Source: Streptomyces barringtoniae (lineage in GTDB: Bacteria; Actinomycetota; Actinomycetes; Streptomycetales; Streptomycetaceae). Taken from it: DNA of 64,000 nt. Shown here piece by piece: positions 55,441 to 63,535 of the stretch. A model generated the notes under the pieces. It made no database searches and was not told the DNA's origin. It saw only the letters and a list, made by a program, of their open reading frames with translations. The position numbers and the translations under genes are program-made. Positions within the stretch are counted from its first letter, which is position 1, and each line of letters begins with the position of its first letter. Location: the NCBI RefSeq assembly GCF_020819595.1, contig NZ_JAJHNP010000015.1:1-64000 (forward strand), written 5' to 3'.

Positions 55441-55729
55441 TCACCAGACGAGAATGCGGGCTCCGAGTCGCTGGGCCCGTGGCGTCGCCGCCTCGATGGT
55501 GTCCAGGCGGCTCTCGATCCCGTACGGACGCTCCCCGAGCGCCGCGCAGATCGTGTCCCGATGGGTGCGCAACAGGGCGATCTCCCTCAAGGAACCGGGG
55601 AAGCTCCTCGGCCGGGACCTCCATCCAGTCGCCGTCGAGCAGGGGAAGGTAAGGGGCGCCCAGTGAGCGCACCACCTCCGATCCCACACCTTCCACCGCC
55701 AGGACTCGAACCCCGCCGAGTCGTTGCAT
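55441..55729 (-). pseudogene. Frameshifted small conserved gene
   Basis: Two overlapping frames on the minus strand join into one 95-residue protein if a single extra base near 55589-55592 is removed. The 5' part (from ATG 55729) reads MQRLGGVRVLAVEGVGSEVV...PAEELPRFL and the 3' part reads REIALLRTHRDTICAALGER...LGARILVW. At the junction CGGTTCCTTGAGG would read on as RFLRE if one base were missing. This is either a recent inactivating insertion or a sequencing error. Function unknown. Confidence 0.7.
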
Positions 55730-55762
55730 GACCCGCCCGGACCACCGGATGGACGCCGCAGG

Positions 55763-56734
55763 TCAGTCGCCCAGTGCCGGAATCACCCGCTCCGCGAACA
55801 GCCGCAGGCTCCGCCACCCCTCCTCCAGCGGCATACCGCCCACCAGCGGATGCAGTACGAGGCTGTCGGCGCCCAGTGCCACGCACTCCTCCGGGGTGAG
55901 GACGCGGTACACACCCTCCTCGCGCAACTCCTCCGCCGTCGTGGCCGCCGACTTCACCGCCGAGCGGATCCCACCCGACTGCCACGAGGCGTAGGTCCGC
56001 GCCTCGTGCAGGAAGTGCTCGCCGTACTTGGCCCACGCCCGGTCCGGGTCCTCCGCGATGTGCAGCAGGGGAGTTTCGGCCGCCGGCATCATGACCCAGC
56101 CCTCGGTGCCGTACTCGGTGAGCCTCTCCTTGTAGTACGACTCCAGCTCCGGCAGATGGGCGCTCGGGAAGAACGGCAGACCGAGGCGGGCGGCACGGCG
56201 GGCGGCGGCCTTGGAGGAGCCGCCGACCAGCAGGAGCGGGTGCGGGTCGGTGTACGGGCGCGGGGTGAGCCGTACCGTGCGGCCCCGGTAGGTGAACTCC
56301 TCGCCGGACCACGCCTCGAGCAGGGTCTGAAGCAACTCGTCCTGGAGCCGGCCCCGGCGTCCGAAGTCGACGTCGAACAGGGCGTACTCCTCGGGCCGGT
56401 AGCCGATCCCGGCCACCGTCACCAGCCGTCCGCCGCTCAGCAGGTCCAGTACGGCGATCTCCTCGGCCAGCCGCAGCGGGTCGTGCAGCGGGCCGATCAC
56501 CGCCGACACGGTCACCGCGATCCGGCGGGTCGCCCCGAACACCGCGCCCGCGAAGGCGAACGGCGACGGCAGCCAGTTGTTTTCCGCGCCGTGGTGCTCC
56601 TCGGTCTGCACGGTGCTGATCCCGTGCTCGTCCGCGTACGCGGCCATCTCCAGGGCGGCCCGGTAGCGGGCGGAGAGGGCGGCCGGGGTGGCGCCGGGAG
56701 CGACGAGGTTGAAACGGACGACCGTGACGGGCAT
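55763..56734 (-). CDS. LLM-class (luciferase-like) flavin-dependent oxidoreductase
   Basis: TIM-barrel luciferase-like monooxygenase of 323 residues, likely FMN- or F420-dependent. Features: VQTEEHHGAENNWLPSP, VSAVIGPLHDPLRLAEEIAV, LDLLSGGRLVTVAGIGYRPE, LLLVGGSSKAAARRAARLGL. The substrate is not predictable. ATG preceded by CGGAGGGGG. Confidence 0.88.
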   Translation of the reverse strand: MPVTVVRFNLVAPGATPAALSARYRAALEMAAYADEHGISTVQTEEHHGAENNWLPSPFAFAGAVFGATRRIAVTVSAVIGPLHDPLRLAEEIAVLDLLSGGRLVTVAGIGYRPEEYALFDVDFGRRGRLQDELLQTLLEAWSGEEFTYRGRTVRLTPRPYTDPHPLLLVGGSSKAAARRAARLGLPFFPSAHLPELESYYKERLTEYGTEGWVMMPAAETPLLHIAEDPDRAWAKYGEHFLHEARTYASWQSGGIRSAVKSAATTAEELREEGVYRVLTPEECVALGADSLVLHPLVGGMPLEEGWRSLRLFAERVIPALGD

Positions 56735-56826
56735 GGGAAGTCCCCCTCCGGTGCGATGCGGTGGAGGGGGACGGTAGCTGACGTAGCGTCAGATGGCCAT
56801 GGAGAGGCGGGAGGTAGAGACGCGGG

Positions 56827-57027
56827 ATGACCGATGCCGTACCCACCGATCCACGGGCGGAGGCCGGCCGGAGCCGGGTCGCGCTGTGGCTCGACCCTGC
56901 CGACCTGCGGTGGTCGGCCGGCCACTGCTGCTGCCCCGACGACGCGGACCAGGACACCCGGGACCGCTGCGGCCGCCTCCGATTCCGCGCGAGTGCCGCC
57001 CTGCACAAGAGCGGCCTGCCCGGCTGA
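56827..57027 (+). CDS. Small Cys-containing hypothetical protein
   Basis: A 66-residue ORF with normal Streptomyces codon bias: RSRVALWLDPADLRWSAGHC, CCPDDADQDTRDRCGRLRFR. Four Cys (HCCCP plus a later RC) could bind metal. It lies between the minus-strand oxidoreductase and permease genes, overlapping neither. No domain recognised; moderate confidence that it is a gene. Confidence 0.55.
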   Translation: MTDAVPTDPRAEAGRSRVALWLDPADLRWSAGHCCCPDDADQDTRDRCGRLRFRASAALHKSGLPG

Positions 57028-57033
57028 GGCCCG

Positions 57034-58485
57034 TCACACGGAGGCGGTCGCGCGCTCCTCGGCCGGCTCGGTGACCTCGGCCGGCCTCGTCACCGCCGGC
57101 TTGGGCAGGGCCAGGTACAGCAGGCCCGAGATCACGATCGTGGCGACCCAGCCGAGGCCGTACTCGCCGATGACGTTGTTCTTCGCGAGCGGGCCGGTGA
57201 ACCAGTCCGAGGTCGTGAACATCAGGCCCGACACCAGGCCGATCGCCCAGGAGGCCACGGCCGCGGGGGAGAAGCCGCCCTTGTACCAGTAGGCGCTGGT
57301 GCGGGTGGTGTCCGTCATGGCGCGGCCGTCGTACTCGGTGCGGCGCAGCATGTCCGCGCCGAAGACGCCCACCCAGGCGGAGAAGGCGACCGCCAGCAGC
57401 GACAGGAAGGCGATGAACGAGCCCATGAAGCTCGTCGCCACCAGCATCAGCACACCGCCGAAGACCAGCGAGATCACGGCGTTGACCGAGACCGCCCAGT
57501 GCCGCGGCACCTTGAAACCCAGGGTCTGCGCGGTGAAGCCCGCCGAGTACATCGACATCGAGTTGATCAGCAGCATGCCGATCAGCGCGATGAACAGGTA
57601 CGGCACCGCGATCCACGTCGGCAGGATCTCGCCGAGGAAGGACACCGGGTCGGTGGCCGAGGCCAGGTCCGGCGTGGACACCGCCATCACCGCGCCCATC
57701 AGGACCATGGGCAGGACGACGATGCCGGCACCGCCCACCGCCGTACCGACGATCGCCTTCGAGGACGCCGTGCGGGGGAGGTAGCGGGTGAAGTCCGGCG
57801 CGGACGGGATCCAGCTGACACCGCCGGCCGCGATCATGCCGACGCCGGTGATCACCGCGGCCGTCGAGCCCCCGCCGTGGTGCATCACCTTCGACCAGTC
57901 GGTGTTCGCCGCCAGGTAGACCAGGACCAGCACCGAGAAGACGCCGAAGAGGTACGTGGCGTACTTGTTGCACTTCTGCACGGCGTTGATGCCGAGGCCC
58001 GAGATCGCGAAGGTCGCGACGACGAACACCAGCAGCATCACCATGTCCAGCACGCTGTTGGCCTTCAGCCCGAACACGATGTCCAGGATGGTCAGCATCG
58101 CGTAGGCGCCGGTGACCGCGTTGATCGTCTCCCAGCCCCAGCGCGCGACCCAGATCAGCGAACCGGGCAGCAGGTTGCCGCGCTGGCCGAAGACCGCACG
58201 CGAGAGCGCCATGCCGGGCGCGCCACCGCGCTTGCCCGCGATACCGATCAGACCGACCAGGCCGTACGACACGAGCGGCGCCGCCGCCGCGACGACGAGC
58301 GCCTGCCAGATGTTCAGGTGGTACGCCACGACGAGGCTCGCGCCCATCGTCAGCAGCAGCACGCTGATGTTGGCGCCGACCCAGGTGGGGAACAGCTCAC
58401 GGGTCTTGGCGGTGCGCTCGTGATCCGGGACCTGCTCGATACCTCGGGTCTCGAGAGCGCCTTCGGTCTCGACGGTTTTGCTCAT
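57034..58485 (-). CDS. codB: NCS1-family nucleobase permease (cytosine permease-like)
   Basis: NCS1 symporter of 483 residues with about twelve membrane helices, CodB-like. Features: LFPTWVGANISVLLLTMGAS, GWETINAVTGAYAMLTI, WIPSAPDFTRYLPRTASSKA, SMSMYSAGFTAQTLGFKVPR. Substrate is probably cytosine or a related purine or pyrimidine, but hydantoin-type substrates cannot be excluded. The gene symbol is a family guess. Single gene. Confidence 0.83.
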   Translation of the reverse strand: MSKTVETEGALETRGIEQVPDHERTAKTRELFPTWVGANISVLLLTMGASLVVAYHLNIWQALVVAAAAPLVSYGLVGLIGIAGKRGGAPGMALSRAVFGQRGNLLPGSLIWVARWGWETINAVTGAYAMLTILDIVFGLKANSVLDMVMLLVFVVATFAISGLGINAVQKCNKYATYLFGVFSVLVLVYLAANTDWSKVMHHGGGSTAAVITGVGMIAAGGVSWIPSAPDFTRYLPRTASSKAIVGTAVGGAGIVVLPMVLMGAVMAVSTPDLASATDPVSFLGEILPTWIAVPYLFIALIGMLLINSMSMYSAGFTAQTLGFKVPRHWAVSVNAVISLVFGGVLMLVATSFMGSFIAFLSLLAVAFSAWVGVFGADMLRRTEYDGRAMTDTTRTSAYWYKGGFSPAAVASWAIGLVSGLMFTTSDWFTGPLAKNNVIGEYGLGWVATIVISGLLYLALPKPAVTRPAEVTEPAEERATASV

Positions 58486-58657
58486 GAAAAAGGGGCACCA
58501 GACGTGGGGGGACAGGGGACGGTCGGGACTCTACGCGCGTCGACCGAGTCGCCACCATCGTACTTTGCTCCGAGTCCTCGTATTAAGTGGCGTTTGTCTC
58601 TCAGAGGAAGACACAAACAGCCTTCCGTGACAACCCATGGCTGATACTGGACCCGTT

Positions 58658-59860
58658 ATGGAAACCGTCATCCTTGCTGTAGTCATCGCCGTCGTCGTGC
58701 TCGCGGCGCTCGGCGGGCTGCTGGTCGGCACCCGGCGCAAGAAGCCGCTGCCTCCGCCGCCCCCGAAGACGCCCGACATCACCGCGCCCCCGGCCGAGCC
58801 GCACGTCGGCGAAGAGGCCGAGACGCCGCGCGAAGAACCGCGCCGGACCATCGAGGAGGTGGATCTCCCCGGCGGCCCCGCCCCGGTCGTCGTGGAGGAG
58901 CCTCCCGCTGTCGAGGCTCCCGAGATCGAGATCCCGGAGCCCACCGCGGGCCGGCTGGTCCGCCTGCGCGCCCGCCTGTCCCGCTCCCAGACCGCCCTCG
59001 GCAAGGGCCTGCTCACGCTGCTCTCGCGTGAGCACCTGGACGACGAGACCTGGGAGGAGATCGAGGACACGCTGCTCACCGCCGACGTCGGCGTGCAGCC
59101 CACCCAGGAGTTGGTCGAGAGCCTGCGCGAGCGCGTGAAGGTGCTCGGCACCCGCACCCCCGCGGAGCTTCGCAACCTGCTGCGCGAGGAACTGCTCAAG
59201 GTCGTCGGCACGGACTTCGACCGCACCGTCAAGACCGAGCCCGAGGACCGCAAGCCCGGCATCGTGATGGTCGTCGGTGTCAACGGCACCGGCAAGACCA
59301 CCACCACCGGCAAGCTCGCGCGCGTGCTCGTGGCCGACGGCCGCACCGTCGTCCTGGGCGCCGCCGACACCTTCCGCGCCGCCGCCGCCGACCAGCTGCA
59401 GACCTGGGGCGAGCGGGTCGGCGCCTACACCGTGCGCGGACCGGAGGCCGGGGACCCCGCCTCCGTGGCCTTCGACGCGGTCAAGGAAGGCAAGGAGATG
59501 GGGGTCGACGTCGTCCTCATCGACACCGCCGGCCGCCTGCACACCAAGACCGGCCTCATGGACGAGCTCGGCAAGGTCAAGCGGGTCGTGGAGAAGCACG
59601 CGCCGCTCGACGAGGTGCTGCTCGTCCTCGACGCGACCACCGGCCAGAACGGCCTGGTCCAGGCCCGCGTCTTCGCGGAGGTCGTGGACATCACCGGCAT
59701 CGTGCTGACCAAGCTGGACGGCACGGCCAAGGGCGGCATCGTCGTCGCGGTCCAGCGCGAGCTGGGCGTACCGGTCAAGCTGGTCGGCCTCGGCGAGGGC
59801 GCGGACGATCTGGCACCGTTCGAGCCGGAGGCGTTCGTGGACGCGCTGATCGGTGACTGA
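58658..59860 (+). CDS. ftsY: Signal recognition particle receptor FtsY
   Basis: SRP receptor GTPase (400 residues from this start). It begins with a membrane-anchoring helix METVILAVVIAVVVLAALGG, then an acidic/Pro-rich A-region and the NG domain: EDTLLTADVGVQPT, G1 GVNGTGKTTTTGKLA, LGAADTFRAAAADQL, G3 IDTAGRLHTKTGLMDEL and G4-like LTKLDGTAKGG. An in-frame ATG seven codons upstream (58637) is an alternative start. ftsY docks the SRP-ribosome complex on the membrane. Confidence 0.95.
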   Translation: METVILAVVIAVVVLAALGGLLVGTRRKKPLPPPPPKTPDITAPPAEPHVGEEAETPREEPRRTIEEVDLPGGPAPVVVEEPPAVEAPEIEIPEPTAGRLVRLRARLSRSQTALGKGLLTLLSREHLDDETWEEIEDTLLTADVGVQPTQELVESLRERVKVLGTRTPAELRNLLREELLKVVGTDFDRTVKTEPEDRKPGIVMVVGVNGTGKTTTTGKLARVLVADGRTVVLGAADTFRAAAADQLQTWGERVGAYTVRGPEAGDPASVAFDAVKEGKEMGVDVVLIDTAGRLHTKTGLMDELGKVKRVVEKHAPLDEVLLVLDATTGQNGLVQARVFAEVVDITGIVLTKLDGTAKGGIVVAVQRELGVPVKLVGLGEGADDLAPFEPEAFVDALIGD

Positions 59861-59892
59861 AGGCCCAGCAGATTTACCCAGTGCTTTCGAGG

Positions 59893-59937
59893 AGCGCCCG
59901 CCCCAAGGTCCAGTGGGGACGGGCGCTGCCTCTTTCT
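59893..59937 (+). terminator. Hairpin terminator after ftsY
   Basis: Stem AGCGCCCG...CCCC / GGGG(A)CGGGCGCT followed by GCCTCTTTCTG, 32 bases after ftsY. It is closely related in sequence to the hairpin at 60525-60565. Confidence 0.8.
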
Positions 59938-60039
59938 GCGCCCGATCCGGCCCCGCCCTCGCGGACGCGGTCGCTCGCCGTCGCGGTGCCTGAACGGATG
60001 GTTGCTGTGCCTGCCCGGTGATGGTTGCCGTGCCTGACG

Positions 60040-60110
60040 GCCCGGATCACGCCCGCGCCCGCGACCGTGCGCCACAGACGCCGATGTCCCCAGCGGCAGC
60101 CGTCGGGTGG
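60040..60110 (-). pseudogene. Fragment resembling the 3' end of the prim-pol gene
   Basis: The stretch from CGCCCGCGCCCGCGACCG to CCCCAGCGGCAGCCGT closely matches 60591-60645, the last codons of the neighbouring prim-pol gene (CGTGCCCGCGACCGGTGCGC ... CCCAGCAGCAGCCGT). Both are preceded by related hairpins (59893 and 60525). It looks like a duplicated gene end, now non-coding. Confidence 0.6.
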
Positions 60111-60240
60111 GGCGCGGGTGGGTGCGGTTGGTGGGCCGGGTCAGGTTGCGTCGGGGGTGCTGGTGGAGGCGCGGCGTGGGTGGCCGTGTCGTGGGTCGGG
60201 TGCGGCCCGGGCGCGGTCGGTGGCCGGGTTGGGGTCGGGC

Positions 60241-60480
60241 GGTAGGTGTTGGTGGGCGTGTGCCGCAGGCGGCTTTGTCGTTGGGTCGGGCGTAGGCGGT
60301 GGGTCGGGTTGGCGGCGTGCGGTGGGTGTTGGTGGGCGTGTGCCGCAGGCGGCTCTGTCTTCGCGTCGGGCGCGGCCGGTGGGTCGGATCGAGGTCGTGC
60401 CGTAGGCGTTCGTGGGCGTGCGCCGTGGGCTGTTGTGGCGTCGCGTCGGGCGTAGTCGGCGAGGTCGCGTCGGAGGCGTG
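60241..60480. repeat. 80-bp tandem repeat array
   Basis: Three imperfect units of exactly 80 bases at 60241, 60321 and 60401. Each starts (G/C)GT(A/G)GG(T/C)GTT(G/C)GTGGGCGTG and includes CGTCGGGCG. A more diverged unit may precede at 60161. The array is G/T-rich on the plus strand and shows no convincing coding frame. Confidence 0.85.
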
Positions 60481-60524
60481 GGCGGACGTGTGGCTGGGCG
60501 GTTACCGGATTCGGTGGCCCGCAA

Positions 60525-60565
60525 GAAGCGCCCGGCCCCAAGGTGCAGTTGGGGTCGGGCGCTTC
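60525..60565 (-). terminator. Hairpin terminator of the prim-pol gene
   Basis: Perfect 10-bp GAAGCGCCCG / CGGGCGCTTC, with inner CCCCAA/TTGGGG pairs, 25 bases past the stop of the minus-strand gene. Confidence 0.75.
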
Positions 60566-60590
60566 GCCCTGCCGGTGCGCGTGCGGCCGA

Positions 60591-61253
60591 TTACGTCCGT
60601 GCCCGCGACCGGTGCGCCACATATGCCAGTGTCCCCAGCAGCAGCCGTGCCGCCGGAGGCCGGGTCGCCGAGTCCAGCGCGGGCGGGCGCAGCCAGCGTG
60701 CCGGGCCCAGGCCGCCGCGGTCGGAGGGCGGGGCGGTGATGTGCGTACCGGGGCCGAGGCCGCGCAGGTCCAGGGCCGAGGGGTCGTCCCAGCCCATGCG
60801 GTAGAGCAGCCGGGGCAGCTCGACGGCGGCGCCGGGCGCGACGAAGAAGTGGGCGCGGCCGTCCGGGGTCGCGGTCACCGGACCGAGGGGGAGTCCCATC
60901 CGCTCCAGGCGGGCCAGGGCGCGGCGGCCGGCGGCCTCGGAGACCTCGATCACGTCGAACGCCCGGCCCACCGGCAGCATCACCGCGGCGCCCGGGAACT
61001 CCGACCAGGCCTTGCTCGCCTCGTCCAGCGTGGCCCCGGCCGGCACGGGGGGCGCGAAGTCCAGCGGATGCGCGCCCGGCGCCGGGCAGTCGGCGTGTCC
61101 GCACGAGCAGACGCCCGCCGCGGCCCGCGCTCCGGGCACCACGTCCCAGCCCCAGAGCCCGGTGAACTCGGCGACGGCGGTGCAATCCGACGAACGGCCG
61201 CGCCGGCGCGTGCCGGAGCGGATCTCGCGAATGCCGCCGATCGTGAAGCCCAT
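60591..61253 (-). CDS. Bifunctional primase/polymerase (prim-pol) N-terminal-like protein
   Basis: A 220-residue protein matching the prim-pol (AEP) N-terminal domain family found in many actinomycetes as a stand-alone gene. Visible features are FTGLWGWDVVPGARAAAGVC, CSCGHADCPAPGAHPLDF (Cys/His cluster), AFDVIEVSEAAGRRAL, ATPDGRAHFFVAPGA and GLGPGTHITAPPSDRGGLGP. The usual catalytic DxD of active AEPs appears only as FDVIEV, so polymerase activity is doubtful. ATG at 61253 follows GGAGGGGG. It diverges from nsdA. Confidence 0.82.
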   Translation of the reverse strand: MGFTIGGIREIRSGTRRRGRSSDCTAVAEFTGLWGWDVVPGARAAAGVCSCGHADCPAPGAHPLDFAPPVPAGATLDEASKAWSEFPGAAVMLPVGRAFDVIEVSEAAGRRALARLERMGLPLGPVTATPDGRAHFFVAPGAAVELPRLLYRMGWDDPSALDLRGLGPGTHITAPPSDRGGLGPARWLRPPALDSATRPPAARLLLGTLAYVAHRSRART

Positions 61254-61710
61254 GCCCCCTCCAACGGGTCCAGCGCGCCGGTGGTTACGACACGGAACGA
61301 GACGGAAGCGGAACGTAACGCTACGGCTCCGCCTTCCCCGTTCGGTGCGAGGCGAAGGCGGCGCCTTGAGGTGCAACGGGTGGCGCATCGGGGTGTTCGC
61401 GCCCCCGTGCGCATCACTCCGCCCACTTCCGGCCGTCCTATGTCAAGTGAATCGCGTACGGCCGACCGTGAGTTCATTCGAAGGGGTGGCGAATGGTGGC
61501 GTTTCCGGGATCCCCGTGGCTGGACGGGTGATCGTAGGATTACTGTGAGTGTGCGAGTCCGGGCGGCATATGCATGGTTGGGTATGCCGGAGGCGAGTCG
61601 TCAGCTCGTTCGAAGAGTGAGAACCGGCGGACAGGAAGCCGTATTTACCGGCATTCTGATAAGGCTTGGCGCACTCGACGACAAGTGGTCTCAGGGATGG
61701 GGGCGTTCCA
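61254..61710. other. Divergent control region between prim-pol gene and nsdA
   Basis: About 457 bases, with AT content higher than average in the nsdA-proximal half (61440-61680). A -10-like TAGGAT lies near 61536, but I see no -35 at normal spacing. An in-frame ATG at 61666 extends the nsdA frame but has no site. No small gene is supported. Confidence 0.45.
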
Positions 61711-63189
61711 GTGAGCGGCAACGGCGGTAGCGTGACGAACGCTGACAAGCGCCCCAATGAGCTGCTCGGCTCGTGGTTCGTGCGCAGCGGCTGGTCCAAG
61801 GGCGAGCTGGCCCGCCAAGTGAACCGCCGGGCACGCCAGTTGGGCGCCAACCACATCTCCACCGACACCTCGCGCGTGCGCCGCTGGCTGGACGGGGAGA
61901 ATCCGCGCGAGCCGATCCCGCGCATCCTCTCGGAGCTGTTCTCCGAGCGCTTCGGCTGTGTGGTCTCCATCGAGGACCTCGGCCTGCGCGCCGCCCGCCA
62001 GTCACCCTCCGCGTCCGGTGTCGACCTGCCCTGGACGGCACCCCAGACGGTCGCCCTGCTCAGCGAGTTCTCGCGCAGCGACCTGATGCTGGCCCGGCGC
62101 GGCTTCCTCGGCACCTCCCTGGCGCTGTCCGCGGGTCCCTCCCTCATCGAGCCCATGCAGCGCTGGCTCGTCCCGAGCCCCACCTCCCCCCTCCCGCCGG
62201 AGCCGGACCCCCTCCTCGACTCCCGCAGGCCGGGCCGCCTCTCCAAGCCCGAGCTGGACCTCCTGGAGTCCACCACGCGGATGTTCCGGCAGTGGGACGC
62301 CCAGTGCGGTGGCGGCCTGCGCCGCAAGGCGGTCGTCGGCCAGCTGCACGAGGTCACCGACCTGCTCCAGGAACCCCAGCCCGAGGCCACCACCCGCAAG
62401 CTCTTCAAGGTCGCCGCCGAGCTGGCCGAACTGGCGGGCTGGATGTCGTACGACGTGGGCCTGCAGCCCACCGCGCAGAAGTACTTCGTCCTCGCCCTGC
62501 ACGCGGCCAAGGAGGCCGGCGACAAGCCCCTCGGCTCGTACATCCTCTCCAGCATGAGCCGCCAGATGATCCACCTCGGCCGGCCCGACGACGCCCTGGA
62601 GCTGATCCACCTCGCCCAGTACGGCAGCCGCGACTGTGCGAGCCCGCGCACCCAGTCCATGCTGTATGCGATGGAGGCCCGTGCCTACGCCAACATGGGC
62701 CAGCCCGGCAAGACCAAGCGCGCGGTCCGCATGGCCGAGGACACCTTCGCCGAGGCCGACGAGTGGGACGAGCCGGACCCCGACTGGATCCGCTTCTTCT
62801 CCGAGGCCGAGCTGTACGGCGAGAACTCCCACTCCTTCCGCGACCTCGCCTACGTCGCCGGACGCAGCCCCGCCTACGCCTCCCTCGCCGAGCCGCTGAT
62901 GCGGAAGGCGGTGGAGAAGTTCGCCGACGACGGCGAGCACCAGCGGTCGTACGCGCTGAACCTGATCGGCATGGCCACCGTGCACCTGCTCCAGCGCGAG
63001 CCCGAGCAGAGCACGGTGTATGCCTCCCAGGCCATGGACATCGCCAAGAAGGTCCGCTCCGAGCGTGTGAACACTCGTATTCGAAAGACGGTCGACACGG
63101 CCGTACGGGACTACGGCGACCTCACCGCCGTGGCCGACCTCATCGATCAGCTCTCCGTCGAACTGCCGGAGACCGCCGAAGCGGTCTGA
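61711..63189 (+). CDS. nsdA: NsdA, negative regulator of differentiation and antibiotic production
   Basis: A 492-residue protein matching NsdA, whose loss in S. coelicolor increases sporulation and actinorhodin. The N-terminus has a helix-turn-helix-like conserved block (ELLGSWFVRSGWSKGELARQ, DTSRVRRWLDGENPREPIPR); the remainder is TPR-like (KLFKVAAELAELAGWMSYDV, YFVLALHAAKEAGDKPLGSY, YAMEARAYANMGQPGKTKRA). GTG at 61711 with a GGGGGC stretch upstream gives the family start MSGNGGS. It is transcribed toward amtB. Confidence 0.93.
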   Translation: MSGNGGSVTNADKRPNELLGSWFVRSGWSKGELARQVNRRARQLGANHISTDTSRVRRWLDGENPREPIPRILSELFSERFGCVVSIEDLGLRAARQSPSASGVDLPWTAPQTVALLSEFSRSDLMLARRGFLGTSLALSAGPSLIEPMQRWLVPSPTSPLPPEPDPLLDSRRPGRLSKPELDLLESTTRMFRQWDAQCGGGLRRKAVVGQLHEVTDLLQEPQPEATTRKLFKVAAELAELAGWMSYDVGLQPTAQKYFVLALHAAKEAGDKPLGSYILSSMSRQMIHLGRPDDALELIHLAQYGSRDCASPRTQSMLYAMEARAYANMGQPGKTKRAVRMAEDTFAEADEWDEPDPDWIRFFSEAELYGENSHSFRDLAYVAGRSPAYASLAEPLMRKAVEKFADDGEHQRSYALNLIGMATVHLLQREPEQSTVYASQAMDIAKKVRSERVNTRIRKTVDTAVRDYGDLTAVADLIDQLSVELPETAEAV

Positions 63190-63372
63190 CGCACCCGGCT
63201 CCCCCCGCCCCGGCCGCGGCCGGTCCTCTCGAACTGCCCGACTCGGCTCCCCCACGCCAGGTCATCGGGAGGCCCGCCGCGGCCGGCCTGTGTCACCGCG
63301 GGGATGATCTTCCGGCGATGGTTGCGTCACGATAACGATCGCCGAGCCGCGAATCCGGTGGTTCATCCAGGC
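63190..63372. other. Spacer between nsdA and the amtB control region
   Basis: GC-rich first half with self-complementary GGCCGCGGCC-type stretches that may terminate nsdA, then a less GC-rich half leading to the GlnR-type site. No gene seen. Confidence 0.4.
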
Positions 63373-63408
63373 GTAACAAGCAGGGTGCCTTCGTCACCCC
63401 GGCGAAAC
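63373..63408 (+). promoter_or_regulatory. GlnR-type binding site upstream of amtB
   Basis: GTCAC-6-GAAAC (63393-63408) matches the gTnAC-n6-GaAAC GlnR half-box exactly. A second GTAAC at 63373 with GGTGC 11 bases on forms a weaker partner, spaced two bases short of the ideal. GlnR activation of amtB under nitrogen limitation is established in S. coelicolor. Confidence 0.75.
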
Positions 63409-63535
63409 AACGAGGGGCTTCCACCGAAACCGCGCTGCGTCAATCTCGTGGCGCATAACCGGCCCACACCCCACACCCGCCGGACCGCTCAGGCACCGCC
63501 CGCACGGGGCCGTACCAACCGACGAGGAGACGCCG

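Noticed and set aside
60241-60480. 80-bp repeats as a CRISPR array or coding tandem repeat
   Set aside because: No spacers, no nearby cas genes, units diverged, and no frame keeps codon bias.
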